DNA of 48,294 bases from Rhizobium leguminosarum bv. viciae USDA 2370 (GCF_002008365.1 NZ_MRDL01000004.1:1-48294), one strand, 5' to 3'; counted from the stretch's first letter, positions 1-8,839 are shown. Numbers and translations are program-made. The notes: generated by a model not told the origin, from the letters alone.

Positions 1-139
1 CAACGCTTGCAACAAATCGCTCATAACCACGGTGAATCATCGACGATCATCACCGTCAAGACTAAGTTAGCGCCTATGGGGCTTGACCCGAGGATCCACG
101 TTGGCCTGCGTGCCGCGGCCTGGAGACACGGGCGGAAAC

Positions 140-165
140 GGGGCGAGGGGCATACTGCGACGTCT
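140..165. repeat. Short dispersed repeat, copy A (partner at 1590-1615)
   Basis: A segment reading ggggcgagggg, cat, actgcgacgtct recurs with few differences at 1590-1615. The two copies flank the APH-family gene on either side. Function unknown; probably part of a dispersed intergenic element. Confidence 0.5.
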
Positions 166-244
166 CGATTCCCTCTTCTCCCCAGCGGGGGTCCAAAGGA
201 CGGGTTGAGACCGGTGGCTCAACCCAGGCAAAGGTGCCCGTAGG

Positions 245-396
245 GCGGATGAGGGGGCCGCGGAAACCGGTCTTTCAACAACGTCCATGCGGGCTTCGGC
301 CGCGACGGCAATGTCTCGACCGTGTTCAGGGTGATGGGGCACGGCGTTGCAGGATAGGTTGTACGGGAGGGTGTGCCGGGTGGCCCCCTCATCCGC
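245..396. repeat. Element bounded by a perfect 15-bp inverted repeat
   Basis: GCGGATGAGGGGGCC at 245-259 is exactly complementary to GGCCCCCTCATCCGC at 382-396. The right arm continues into 'ctgccggcaccttctcccc', a string I recognise as a frequent rhizobial intergenic repeat. About 120 bp lie between the arms without a plausible gene. It may be a small non-autonomous element or two abutting repeats in opposite orientation. Confidence 0.5.
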
Positions 397-535
397 CTGC
401 CGGCACCTTCTCCCCGACGGGAGAAGAGACTTACGGCAGCCTCTCCGTTCCCATCGGCCTCAGGACGGTAGAGCCAGTGGCTCGATCCCGGTAAGGCTAG
501 GGTGGGGGCAGCCATTGCGAGAACCCGACAACGAT

Positions 536-602
536 GGCTCAAGGCCTGGGATGACGGAGGATGGGGCGTGCGTTTTCGCCAGACTCCGTGCCAATCGAGC
601 CG
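536..602. repeat. Dispersed palindromic element, partial copy
   Basis: 'ggctcaaggcctgggatgac' followed by 'ggagg', then 'gtgcgttttcgcca', matches the element at 3673-3781 and partly that at 8962-9045. The left arm of the hairpin seen in the other copies is degraded here. Confidence 0.55.
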
Positions 603-696
603 AACACCTGCACCGGATGCCGCCGCCGCTGCTCTCGTGGCCGTGCAGGGGGCTCACGCCGCTGCGGGGGCAAGGGCCGGTTGACGCCGGAGCTGC

Positions 697-1518
697 TCAT
701 CCGCATGGGCGCTGCATCAGGTCCATCGCATGCTCTTCCATCCAGGCGACCTCAAGCATCCCTTCGTCAAGCACACCACGGCTGGCCAATTCCATCTCCC
801 AGGCGGAGCCCGCTGCGGCAAGGTTGCGCATATGTTGCTGCATTTGCCGAACCCGTTCGATTCCGGCCTGCATGATGCCGATCTCCGGCGTTATCCCGTA
901 GGCATCGAGCAACAATTGGAAGCGCCGGGCTTTCTCGCGGACGCCCGTTTGCAGGCCATGCGCCTCGCATTTCTCGTCACGCCAGAACGGCACCCAACGC
1001 CAGGCGACAAAGCCAAGGTCCCAGGAGCGCGGTCCCGGCGCTGCCGCGTCCCAATCGATGAAAGCCACCGGGAGCCCTGCTTGAAAGACCGTATTCCACG
1101 GCGTCAAGTCATTGTGGCAGACCGTTTCAACAGGGTGGCGGGCGTCAAGACGCCATTCGCGATCTTTCCATAAGAAGCTGGCTGCAGCATCGTGGTAGGA
1201 TCGCAACAATTGTCCCAGGCGCTCGAGGACGTTGTCGCGCCAGACATAATCCGGGAGACGGAGGTCAAACCGACCGCCTTTATCGGGAAGGAAGCCTTCG
1301 CCATTGCCGACGTCACCTTCGATATAGGTGAGGACTTCCCGTCCCTGATCATCGAGGCCCAGCGCACGCGGGGACCCATCATATCCCTGGCGCTCGACGT
1401 GCCGCAGCAGGTCGAGAACCGCGGGAGACCACGCGCGTCCGCCACGCCGCACCGTTTCGCCTATGCGCACGACGTTCGAATCCTTGCCGCCGATAAGAGG
1501 AATTTCAGGCTCGCCCAT
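697..1518 (-). CDS. APH-family (aminoglycoside phosphotransferase-like) small-molecule kinase
   Basis: A 273-residue protein of the APH/choline-kinase fold, cytoplasmic, transferring phosphate from ATP to an unknown small molecule. The Brenner-type catalytic motif HNDLTPWN (H135, D137) and the metal-binding motif FIDWDAAAPGPRSWDLGF (D155) are both present and correctly spaced, and the length is normal. The N-terminal lobe (residues 1-75) is short and has no clear glycine loop, as is usual in this family. ATG start at 1518 with a weak TAGGGT upstream. It stands alone, flanked by repeats. Family membership does not prove antibiotic resistance; many such proteins act on sugars, choline or amino acids. 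Confidence 0.85.
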   Translation of the reverse strand: MGEPEIPLIGGKDSNVVRIGETVRRGGRAWSPAVLDLLRHVERQGYDGSPRALGLDDQGREVLTYIEGDVGNGEGFLPDKGGRFDLRLPDYVWRDNVLERLGQLLRSYHDAAASFLWKDREWRLDARHPVETVCHNDLTPWNTVFQAGLPVAFIDWDAAAPGPRSWDLGFVAWRWVPFWRDEKCEAHGLQTGVREKARRFQLLLDAYGITPEIGIMQAGIERVRQMQQHMRNLAAAGSAWEMELASRGVLDEGMLEVAWMEEHAMDLMQRPCG

Positions 1519-1589
1519 ACCCTAGCTTAGGCGCGCGCGAACTGGCAGGTCAATGGACAAGGGGCCGGCAAAGGTGGAGGGAACGGAGC

Positions 1590-1615
1590 GGGGCGAGGGG
1601 GCATGCTGCGACATC
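1590..1615. repeat. Short dispersed repeat, copy B (partner at 140-165)
   Basis: Near-identical to 140-165 and lies just upstream of the APH-family gene, between it and the small gene at 1650. The two copies bracket the APH gene. Confidence 0.5.
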
Positions 1616-1649
1616 TGCGATTACAGCCGTCTGCCTTCATAGGAAGGCT

Positions 1650-1883
1650 TCACGAGGCTGAGAATTTCACCATGACACCGCGCTGCCGAAAGTAGGCCTC
1701 CATCCGCTTCCTGCCAGAACGGTTATTCTGCACGAGCCTAGCGGGGTCGAATACGGCCTCCTTTAAACCCGCCCGCGTCAACGCTGCCTTGAGGGCCGCG
1801 ATATGCACGTCGATGTCGGCGTTGTCCGCCTGAAGCGACTCATAAATGCGGTTTGTTGCATCTGCTACGGTCGATTCGCTCAC
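1650..1883 (-). CDS. Small hypothetical protein (77 aa)
   Basis: I do not recognise this protein. It is 77 residues, predicted cytoplasmic, with an acidic helical N-terminal half (heptad-like pattern around residues 10-45) and a basic C-terminal part containing NNRSGRKRMEAYFRQRG. No signal peptide or membrane segment. The ATG at 1883 is preceded by a possible purine-rich site (CAGGAGT on the minus strand). Composition and codon use look like real rhizobial coding sequence rather than a shadow frame. It is divergent from the DUF1254 gene, about 155 bp apart. Confidence 0.55.
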   Translation of the reverse strand: MSESTVADATNRIYESLQADNADIDVHIAALKAALTRAGLKEAVFDPARLVQNNRSGRKRMEAYFRQRGVMVKFSAS

Positions 1884-1971
1884 GATTACACTCCTGTTGT
1901 CGACTGGCTGGCCTGACCGTATTGGGGTGAAACCTGTTCACGTCAATGGGCGCTCGATCGCACAGGCCTTC

Positions 1972-1990
1972 GTAGGTTACTGTAACATAC
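1972..1990 (+). promoter_or_regulatory. Shared regulatory motif, site 1 (GTAGGTTACTGTAAC)
   Basis: A near-palindrome, GTTAC-T-GTAAC at 1976-1986, sits inside GTAGGTTACTGTAACATAC, about 50 bp upstream of the DUF1254 start. The 15-bp core fits GTAGRYTACWGTAMC, which also occurs at 34594-34608 (reverse), 34768-34782 and 39263-39277 (reverse), each time upstream of a sulfatase or DUF1254 gene. Position and symmetry suggest a transcription-factor operator; the regulator is unknown. Confidence 0.5.
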
Positions 1991-2039
1991 TTGCGTTTTC
2001 GCGCTTCGAGCGCGCCAATTGGCGCGGGAGGAAAACGCC

Positions 2040-3455
2040 ATGAATTTAACAAAACGCGAGTTCACAAATGGCCTGATTCTTACCGCGGCCGTAGCGGGAT
2101 TTGGCCCCCGGGCCGCTCAAGCTGCGGAAGCCACTGCGGCCGAAGTCCGCGCCATCGCCAAGGAAGCCTATGTCTACGGCTTCCCGATGGTGGACAGCTA
2201 CCGCATCCAGCACGCCTATTTCGTCGATACCAAAAATCCCGAATACAAGGGGCCATGGAACCAGATCGTCAATACTCCCCGTGTCTACACGCCCGCTGAC
2301 ACGGCAATCCAAACGCCCAACTCGGATACGCCGTACTCATGGCTGGGCCTGGATCTGCGCACTGAACCGATGGTGCTCACCGTGCCTCCGATTGAAAAGG
2401 ATCGCTATTTCAGCGTCCAAATGCTCGACGCCTACACCTTCAACTTCGCCTATCTAGGCAGCCGCACGACCGGCAATGACGGGGGCAGCTTCCTCGTCGC
2501 CGGTCCGGGTTGGAAAGGTGAGACGCCCTCGGGTGTGAAGAAAGTGATCCGCTCGGAGACCGATTTTATCTGGGCCGCCTACCGCACGCAGCTTTTCAAT
2601 CCGGACGATATCGACAACGTCAAGAAAGTTCAGGCCGGCTACAAGGCGGAGCCGCTTTCGGTGTTTCTCGGCCAAACAGCGCCAGCAGCCGCGCCCGCTG
2701 TTGATTTCATCAAGACGTTGACGCCCGAAGAGGAGAAGACGTCGCCGGAGTTTTTCAACATCCTGAACTTCATCCTGCAGTATTGCCCGACCGATCCGTC
2801 GGAAACCGAACTCATGGCGCGTTTTGCCAAGATCGGCGTCGGCGCCGGCAAGACCATCGACTTCGACAAGCTTTCGCCGGAGATGAAGGCTGCCTTCGAA
2901 CAAGGCATGGCCGATGCCTGGAACGAACTGGCAACTCTTGAGAAACAGAAAATCGACACGGGCGAAGTGACCTCCGGCGACGTCTTCGGCACGCGGGAGT
3001 ATCTGAAGAACAATTACCTCTACCGCATGGCTGGTGCCGTGCTCGGCATCGGGGGCAATTCGAAACAGGAGGCAATGTATCCGGTCTATGCCGTCGATGC
3101 CGACGGAAAGAAGCTGGATGGTGCCAACCGCTACGCCCTCCGCTTCGCGCCGGGGCAACTGCCACCCGTCAATGCCTTCTGGTCGCTGACGATGTACGAA
3201 CTTCCGCAGAGCCTGCTCGTTGCCAATCCGATCAACCGCTACCTGCTCAACTCGCCGATGCTGCCGCAGTTCGTGAAGGACGCCGACGGCGGCCTGACGT
3301 TCTATGTCCAGAACGAATCGCCCGGCAAGGACAAGGAGGCGAACTGGTTGCCCGCGCCCAAAGGGCCGTTCATCGCTTTCATGCGGCTATATTGGCCGAA
3401 GGAGGAAGCGCTGGAGGGCAAGTGGAAGCATCCGCCGATGACCAAGGAACTGTAG
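2040..3455 (+). CDS. DUF1254/DUF1214 domain exported protein (copy 1)
   Basis: 471 residues. The N-terminus (MNLTKREFTNGLILTAAVAG, cleavage near AAQA-A) is a signal peptide with a Tat-like K-R pair, so the protein is probably periplasmic. The DUF1254 domain (about residues 30-165) shows the family's YVYGFPMVDSYR and TPNSDTPYSW strings. The DUF1214 domain (about 340-460) shows RYALRFAPGQLPPVNAFWSL and ends in the family's LYWPKEEALEG-type tail. The biochemical role of this family is not established. The ATG at 2040 is preferred over an in-frame TTG at 2019 because GGGAGGAAAA lies 6-7 bases before it. It begins a series of same-strand genes with a carboxylesterase and a sulfatase; a second copy lies at 39399 beside another sulfatase. 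Confidence 0.88.
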   Translation: MNLTKREFTNGLILTAAVAGFGPRAAQAAEATAAEVRAIAKEAYVYGFPMVDSYRIQHAYFVDTKNPEYKGPWNQIVNTPRVYTPADTAIQTPNSDTPYSWLGLDLRTEPMVLTVPPIEKDRYFSVQMLDAYTFNFAYLGSRTTGNDGGSFLVAGPGWKGETPSGVKKVIRSETDFIWAAYRTQLFNPDDIDNVKKVQAGYKAEPLSVFLGQTAPAAAPAVDFIKTLTPEEEKTSPEFFNILNFILQYCPTDPSETELMARFAKIGVGAGKTIDFDKLSPEMKAAFEQGMADAWNELATLEKQKIDTGEVTSGDVFGTREYLKNNYLYRMAGAVLGIGGNSKQEAMYPVYAVDADGKKLDGANRYALRFAPGQLPPVNAFWSLTMYELPQSLLVANPINRYLLNSPMLPQFVKDADGGLTFYVQNESPGKDKEANWLPAPKGPFIAFMRLYWPKEEALEGKWKHPPMTKEL

Positions 3456-3889
3456 TCCCGACGCTGCCAAGTTCGATTATCCAGAGGGGATAGGGCATGA
3501 GAGTTCTGAAGTTCGGCGAGCAACCAGTGAGCTTCGCTGCAGGAGCACGCTACTGGGTCTAGTCACCCGAACACGGCCCGGAGGGATGAGGTTTTCGTGT
3601 AGCGCTGACGTTCCTGTTTCCGAAATAGAGAAGTTTGATTGGCTGCTTCTGGCGAAAAGCGAACTGCCGTAGCCCTGACCCGAGGCCCAGCCATCAGCCG
3701 CGGCCATGGATCCCAGGCTCGAGGCCTGGGATGACGGAGGTTGGGGGTGCGTTTTCGCCAAGCTCCCCGCTGGTCGAGCCGACAGCCGCCGTGGAGCAAT
3801 AGCGCACTTTAGCGATGCCTGATGAACCCTTTCCGTTGCCGTCCTATGGGAGTATTTTGCTCTCACTCAACTTGGCGCTGGAGAGTGCA
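3456..3889. other. Intergenic stretch with a palindromic repeat
   Basis: No gene recognised between the DUF1254 gene and the esterase. The right half contains the dispersed palindromic element described at 3673-3781. No clear terminator or promoter could be picked out. Confidence 0.5.
3673..3781. repeat. Dispersed palindromic element, copy at 3.7 kb
   Basis: Contains the hairpin CCCAGGC-TCGAG-GCCTGGG followed by atgacggaggttgggg and gtgcgttttcgcca. The same strings recur at 536-602 and 8962-9045. It is typical of rhizobial interspersed repeats that carry a 'cttgacccgagg' arm and a 'ccaggc...gcctgg' arm. Confidence 0.6.
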
Positions 3890-5464
3890 GTGTTTGTGGA
3901 CGGCCGTCGCACGTTTCTGCTCTTTTTGGCCGTCGCATCCTTTCCGATGGCGTTTGCGCCACGATCAGCTGCGGCAGACGACACCGTTACGATCGACGGC
4001 GGAATGCTGAAGGGTGAGAGGTCGGGCACGGTCGTCAGCTTCAAGGGCATACCCTATGCGGCGCCGCCGGTTGGTGATCTGCGATGGCGCAATCCGCGGC
4101 CAGCGGAGACATGGAGCGGTATTAGGGATGCCCGCAATTTCGGTCCGTCCTGCATGCAGACCGATGACCTGCCGAAGTCGGAGGATTGTTTGACCCTCAA
4201 TGTCTGGACACCCGTCAAACGTCCCCGCACACCGCTGCCGGTGATGGTCTGGATTTACGGCGGCGCTCTTGCCCATGGAAACACCGCTCAATATCCCGGT
4301 GGCCAGCTGGCCGCCGGGAAAGTTGTGTTCGTCAGCATGAACTACCGCATGGGCCGACTGGGTTATTTTGCCCATCCGGCGCTGACGAAGGAATCCCCTG
4401 ACGAGCCCGTCGGCAACTATGGTTACATGGATCAGCTGGCCGCCCTGAAATGGGTCCAGCAGAATATCGAAGCCTTCGGCGGCGATCCGAAGAAAGTGAC
4501 GATCTTCGGAGAGTCGGCCGGTGGCGGCTCGGTGATGGCGCACATGATATCGCCACTGTCACGCGGGCTGTTCCGGGGCGCCATTCTACAGTCGCCGGGT
4601 CTGCCGACCGCGCGGGCGCAGAGCACGCCTTTGTCACCTTTGAAGGAAGCAGAGAAAATCGCGTTGGACTATGCGGCTTCTCTGGGAATCACTGGCAGCG
4701 ATGCCGAGGCTCTCGCCGCCCTTCGGGCGCTGCCTGCGGAAAAGCTCACCGAAGGCGCATCGGCACAAGAGGTGCTTGTGGGAATGTCGACAGGCAAGCC
4801 TGTCATCGGCATCTCAGGCGCGATCATTGACGGACGATTTTTGCTCGAAACGCCGGAAGCGGCTTTTGCGGCGGGCCGTCAGGCGCCGGTTCCGGTCATC
4901 GTCGGGGCAAATGATCGTGATCTCGGCATCGGTGAGGCCGCGACGAAAGACGATCTCTTCGCGCTCTTCGGCAATCATGCAGCCGAAGCCCGCAGCCTCT
5001 ACGATCCCAGCGGTCAACAGACCCTCGATGAGCTGAAGCAGCAGGTTCTGGCCGACAAGACGCTTGTCGAACCATCCCGCCACCTCGCTGACGAGATGAT
5101 CCGCGCTGGTCAACCGACGTGGTGGTATCGTTTCTCCTATGTCGCCGAGGCTTTCCGCAACGATCCGGCATGGAAAGGCACTCCGCACGGCTTCGAAATT
5201 CCGTATACGCTGGGCATTCCAAACGCACTGGTGAAAGACAAGGTGACACCTGCCGACTGGGCCATGGCCACATTGGCAAGCGAATACTGGCTCGAATTTG
5301 CAAGGAGGGGTGACCCCAATAGCGGCTCACGGCCAAAATGGCCTCACCACGACCCATTCGCCGACAGGGTCATCGACTTCGGCAATGACGGCGCAACGGT
5401 CGGAGCCGATCCGCTGAAGCCGAGGCTCGACCTCTGGCAAAGCCATTGGGAGGAGACGAAATGA
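3890..5464 (+). CDS. Type-B carboxylesterase (para-nitrobenzyl-esterase family), exported
   Basis: Hydrolyses carboxylic esters with the alpha/beta-hydrolase fold. The nucleophile elbow is GESAGG (serine codon 4514-4516), with the type-B signature SEDCLTLNVWTP upstream and the catalytic-histidine region PHGFEIPY near the C-terminus. The oxyanion motif reads IYGGALAHG instead of the usual IHGGGF/AxxG, so the conserved His is a Tyr. Start is uncertain: the frame is open from 3815, but GTG at 3890 or 3896 follows GGAGAG (3880) and opens a good signal peptide (RRTFLLFLAVASFPMAFA), suggesting a periplasmic enzyme. It lies between a DUF1254 gene and a sulfatase on the same strand, so it may act on the same substrates; that link is inference. 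Confidence 0.88.
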   Translation: MFVDGRRTFLLFLAVASFPMAFAPRSAAADDTVTIDGGMLKGERSGTVVSFKGIPYAAPPVGDLRWRNPRPAETWSGIRDARNFGPSCMQTDDLPKSEDCLTLNVWTPVKRPRTPLPVMVWIYGGALAHGNTAQYPGGQLAAGKVVFVSMNYRMGRLGYFAHPALTKESPDEPVGNYGYMDQLAALKWVQQNIEAFGGDPKKVTIFGESAGGGSVMAHMISPLSRGLFRGAILQSPGLPTARAQSTPLSPLKEAEKIALDYAASLGITGSDAEALAALRALPAEKLTEGASAQEVLVGMSTGKPVIGISGAIIDGRFLLETPEAAFAAGRQAPVPVIVGANDRDLGIGEAATKDDLFALFGNHAAEARSLYDPSGQQTLDELKQQVLADKTLVEPSRHLADEMIRAGQPTWWYRFSYVAEAFRNDPAWKGTPHGFEIPYTLGIPNALVKDKVTPADWAMATLASEYWLEFARRGDPNSGSRPKWPHHDPFADRVIDFGNDGATVGADPLKPRLDLWQSHWEETK

Positions 5465-5970
5465 CGGGGGCGGTGCCTGTCGTCTGGTCTGTTGCCTTAC
5501 CCATTGCGGGAACTGCCGAATAACACAAGCCCGCTTTGTCATTGCCATCTTCCTCGGAAGACCTTTCCAGATGTCGCGATTGACGGAAGCCCGATCTCCG
5601 TTGAATTGCGCTTGGCAGCTTTGGGGCGACAGGCGGCAGCCGGGTCTGATTGGGCCAGAAGCAGACGTCCTATTCCCGCTGGGCTGTCTCGCATAAGCTG
5701 AGAAACTCGCCTAGTCGCTGAGCTAAAGTTGTGCGATATTCAGAGCGGGATCGAACTCTGTCTACCGCAGCTCTTTGCGAGACAATCTGCCGATGCCGGC
5801 AAACACAGCCGTCCTTGACGCCGATCCCACCTGCACCAGCAGGCATGATCGCCCCTTCGGCGCATAATACATAGCCACGAACGACTTTCAGCCTACCGCA
5901 TTGCACGCACCGTAGCACCGTTCAAACCGGTGCCGTAACGGGCGCGCAAAACTCAGGAGGAGGAGTAATT
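5465..5970. other. About 500-bp gene-free leader of the sulfatase
   Basis: I see no gene. An inverted repeat GCACCG-N7-CGGTGC (5915-5933) lies about 40 bp before the sulfatase start and could be an operator or leader hairpin. The GTAGRYTACWGTAMC motif found before the other sulfatase is absent here. Confidence 0.45.
5915..5933. promoter_or_regulatory. Inverted repeat upstream of the sulfatase gene
   Basis: GCACCG (5915-5920) and CGGTGC (5928-5933) are exact complements separated by seven bases, ending 37 bp before the ATG at 5971. Position fits an operator or an mRNA leader hairpin; nothing further can be said. Confidence 0.3.
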
Positions 5971-7581
5971 ATGAGCTATACAAAAAACCTCTGTTTCGGA
6001 CTACTGGCTTCGGCATTTGCTGTCACGTTAAGTGCACCGGCAATCGCTCAGAACCAAACGCCGAAACCAAACATCGTCGTCATCATGGGCGACGACGTTG
6101 GCATCTGGAATATCGGGGCCTACAATCGCGGTATGATGGCCGGCCGCACGCCAAATCTCGACAAGCTTGCGGCCGATGGCATGCTCTTCACGGACTACTA
6201 CGCCGAGGCGAGTTGCACGGCAGGCCGTGCGAACTTCATCACCGGCGAGTTGCCGGTCCGCACGGGCATGACCACGGTGGGCCAGGCGGGTTCGCCGATC
6301 GGTCTGCCGGCTGCTGCCCCCACGCTCGCGACCGTGCTCAAGTCGATGGGCTATGCCACTGGACAATTCGGCAAGAACCATCTCGGTGACCTGAACGAGT
6401 TCCTGCCGACCGTTCATGGTTTCGATGAGTTCTTCGGTTATCTCTACCACCTCGATGCGATGGAAGACCCCGCGCACCCTGGTTATCCGCAGGACCAACT
6501 GAACGTCGTCGGGCCACGCAACATGGTCCATTCCTGGGCGACAGAGGTGGATGATCCGACAGAAATGCCGCGCTGGGGCAAGGTGGGCAAACAACGGATC
6601 GAGGATGCCGGCACGCTCTATCCTGAGCGCATGAAGACCGTTGACGACGAAATCCAGTCCCTCTCTTTCAAGTTCATCGAAAAGGCCAAGGCCGACGGAA
6701 AGCCGTTCTTCCTGTGGCTCAACCCGACCCGCATGCACATCGTAACGCATCTCTCGGAGAAGTATGAAAATATGCGCAACTCGGAGAATGGATGGACCAT
6801 TCACGAGGCTGGCATGGCGCAACTTGATGACATCGTGGGCGCTACGATGCAAAAGCTCAAGGATATGGGCGTAGACGACAACACCATCGTCATGTTCACC
6901 ACCGACAACGGAACCGAGAACTTTACCTGGCCTGATGGCGGGCAGACGCCGTTCTATGGCGGGAAGGGCACGACCTTTGAGGGCGGCTTTCGCGCACCGG
7001 CAATGATCCGCTGGCCTGGACATGTCCCCGCCGGCTCAATCGGTAACGGCTTGATTTCGGGCCTCGACTGGTTCCCGACTTTCACCGCGGCCGCAGGCAA
7101 TGCCAATATTGCCGTGGAACTTAAGGCCGGAAAGGAAATGAACGGGCAGAAGTACAAAGTGTATCTCGACGGTTATGACCAAACGAGCATGATCACCGGG
7201 TCGGGTCCGTCGAACCGCCACGAAATCTGGTATTTCGCCGAAAGTGCTCTCGGCGCCGCCCGCGTCGAAGACTACAAATATACCTTCAAGGAACAGCCCG
7301 GCGGCTGGCTCGGTGACACAGTGACATTGGGTGCGCCGACCATCGTCAATCTACGTCTGGACCCGTTCGAGCGGACAGCGTTTTACAAGGGGAACACCGG
7401 CTCCCTCGAATATTTCGAATGGTATAAATTCGAGTTCTGGCGCTTCGTGCTTGTACAGCAGCGGGTAGAACAATTGGCGAAATCCGCCGTCGAATTCCCA
7501 CCCATGCAGACGGGCGCGAGCTTCGGGTTGAGTGCCGTCAAGGCGCAGATTGCCGAAGCCATGAGGAAGCAAGCGCAATAG
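5971..7581 (+). CDS. Exported sulfatase with CTAGR formylglycine motif
   Basis: 536 residues. Signal peptide at 1-27 (cleavage after AIA-Q), so periplasmic. The sulfatase fold is shown by NIVVIMGDDVG (metal ligands D41-D42), the modification site SCTAGRANFITGELPVRTGM (C82, R86), GKNHLGD, and the C-terminal metal site TTDNGTEN. The site is C-x-A-x-R rather than the classical C-x-P-x-R; this variant is common in one arylsulfatase subgroup and should still be converted to formylglycine. It would release inorganic sulfate from sulfate esters. Start: ATG 5971 directly after GGAGGAGGAG. It is downstream of the esterase and DUF1254 genes. No formylglycine-generating enzyme is encoded nearby. Confidence 0.9.
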   Translation: MSYTKNLCFGLLASAFAVTLSAPAIAQNQTPKPNIVVIMGDDVGIWNIGAYNRGMMAGRTPNLDKLAADGMLFTDYYAEASCTAGRANFITGELPVRTGMTTVGQAGSPIGLPAAAPTLATVLKSMGYATGQFGKNHLGDLNEFLPTVHGFDEFFGYLYHLDAMEDPAHPGYPQDQLNVVGPRNMVHSWATEVDDPTEMPRWGKVGKQRIEDAGTLYPERMKTVDDEIQSLSFKFIEKAKADGKPFFLWLNPTRMHIVTHLSEKYENMRNSENGWTIHEAGMAQLDDIVGATMQKLKDMGVDDNTIVMFTTDNGTENFTWPDGGQTPFYGGKGTTFEGGFRAPAMIRWPGHVPAGSIGNGLISGLDWFPTFTAAAGNANIAVELKAGKEMNGQKYKVYLDGYDQTSMITGSGPSNRHEIWYFAESALGAARVEDYKYTFKEQPGGWLGDTVTLGAPTIVNLRLDPFERTAFYKGNTGSLEYFEWYKFEFWRFVLVQQRVEQLAKSAVEFPPMQTGASFGLSAVKAQIAEAMRKQAQ

Positions 7582-7599
7582 GCAGTCCTGCATTTCGAA

Positions 7600-7625
7600 G
7601 GGCAGCTCGCAGGGGCTGCCCACTT
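7600..7625 (+). terminator. Hairpin downstream of the sulfatase gene
   Basis: GGGCAGC (7600-7606) pairs with GCTGCCC (7615-7621) and is followed by a weak acttt tract, about 20 bp after the sulfatase stop and before the convergent methyltransferase gene. Plausible terminator, but the T-run is poor. Confidence 0.4.
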
Positions 7626-7688
7626 TCGTAGCTAAGCCGCAAGACTGCGGTCCCGGCCGTAACAGCAAGGCTCTCCTCATCCACGTGC

Positions 7689-8384
7689 TCATGCTTTCAC
7701 AGCCGAGAAGAACAGGAACCGCGGCTTGGTCGTCAGGCTTTGGTAGGCCTGCGGAAAAAGCGTGCGGGCTTGCGGATCGGGTTGCGGCTCGCTGACGATG
7801 TCGATCTGAAATCCGGCCGACTTCAGCGCCTCGAACATGGCGTGCAGCGGCCGATGCCAGAAGCGCATGGCGATATCCTTTCCGCCGCGCTGCCAGGTCT
7901 CATCGAAGCCGTACGTCTCGAAATAATTGTCGCGGCCGGTCGAGGCGTGATCCATGAAGGGATGGTGGGTGGAAAAAACCAGGCGGCCGCCTTCAGGCAG
8001 CAGTCGGTTGAACTCCGAAAGGGGCCCCGACCAGTCGGGCAGATAATGCATGACCAGCGAGGCAAGGATCAGATCGAAAGCCTTGTCCGTAAACGGCAAT
8101 GGATCGTTCAGATCCGCCGATAGCAGCCGCGCACGCCCTTGCAGGCGACGTTGCGCGATCTCCAGCATGCCGGCACTGGCGTCGATCCCGGTCACAACAG
8201 CCCCGCGCTCAAGCAGTGCTGCCGCATGCGCCCCGCCGCCGCATCCCGCATCGAGCACGGAAAGTCCGGCGACATTGCCAACCAGGGCAAGTATTTCCGG
8301 CCGCTCGTAATAGGCATTCCAGGCATTGACCTCGTTATCGGCATCATAAGCCGCCGCGAAGGCATCATAGTCATTCTCGGCCAA
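7689..8384 (-). CDS. Class I SAM-dependent methyltransferase
   Basis: 231 residues, cytoplasmic. Rossmann motif I is VLDAGCGGGAHAAALLERG and motif II VVTGIDAS, followed by ADLNDPLPF and the DLILASLVMHYL region, which is the UbiE/Methyltransf_11 pattern. Substrate unknown. The most upstream reasonable start is TTG at 8384, preceded by GGAAAGGG on the minus strand; homologues would be needed to confirm it. It is followed on the same strand only by the sulfatase locus, which is convergent. The small gene at 8426-8740 lies 41 bp upstream in the same direction and may share a transcript. Confidence 0.85.
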   Translation of the reverse strand: MAENDYDAFAAAYDADNEVNAWNAYYERPEILALVGNVAGLSVLDAGCGGGAHAAALLERGAVVTGIDASAGMLEIAQRRLQGRARLLSADLNDPLPFTDKAFDLILASLVMHYLPDWSGPLSEFNRLLPEGGRLVFSTHHPFMDHASTGRDNYFETYGFDETWQRGGKDIAMRFWHRPLHAMFEALKSAGFQIDIVSEPQPDPQARTLFPQAYQSLTTKPRFLFFSAVKA

Positions 8385-8425
8385 GATTTTTCCCTTTCCG
8401 AAGACTGTTCGAAGACGCCTGTGTG

Positions 8426-8740
8426 TCAGAAGCTTGCTCGATCGACCTGCAAATAGGCCGAGATCGCTTCGGCCGTCAGCAGGGAAGCGCGATGAACGGC
8501 CTCGCTTGGAGGTCCGAGTGCCATCGAACCGGAAATGATGTCATCGAGATAGGCAGCAACCGTTTCGCATGTCGCGCCCTGCAGGATCATGTTGGCGGCC
8601 TGAAGGAGATAGGTGTCGTATTCATCGGCTGCGTTGTTTCGCCAAGCTGAGTCATCGAGCTGGCGTATTCCGATAGGATCCCAATGATCCCACCCAATTT
8701 TGCGGAGGGCGTCAATGTCGATCTTGATGTGTTCACTCAT
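8426..8740 (-). CDS. Small DUF1871-like hypothetical protein
   Basis: 104 residues from the ATG at 8740, which follows AAAGG by 6-7 bases; an upstream in-frame ATG at 8788 lacks a good ribosome site. The pattern WDHWDPIGI ... DEYDTYLLQAANMILQG ... AAYLDDIISGSMALG resembles the DUF1871 family, small helical proteins of unknown role. No signal peptide or membrane segment. It lies directly upstream of the methyltransferase gene in the same direction. Confidence 0.6.
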   Translation of the reverse strand: MSEHIKIDIDALRKIGWDHWDPIGIRQLDDSAWRNNAADEYDTYLLQAANMILQGATCETVAAYLDDIISGSMALGPPSEAVHRASLLTAEAISAYLQVDRASF

Positions 8741-8839
8741 GTCGCAACCTTTCTTGAAAAACGATGCCGACACAACTGGGCGGAACACGATCGATGATGA
8801 TAGTTATCAGGCAGGGATCGGTGATGCCGACTTTGAAGC

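Larger units (their letters stand above)
1..696. other. Gene-free repeat mosaic at the window start
   Basis: I see no convincing gene here; the open frames are short, overlap on both strands and are arginine/proline-rich. The stretch holds pieces of several dispersed repeats: a fragment of the 'cttgacccgaggatccac' element (78-99), a GC-rich segment (140-165) that recurs near 1590, an inverted repeat (245-259 with 382-396), and a 'gcctgggatgacggagg' element (536-602) that recurs at 3.7 kb and 9.0 kb. It resembles intergenic repeat clusters of rhizobial genomes. Confidence 0.6.
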
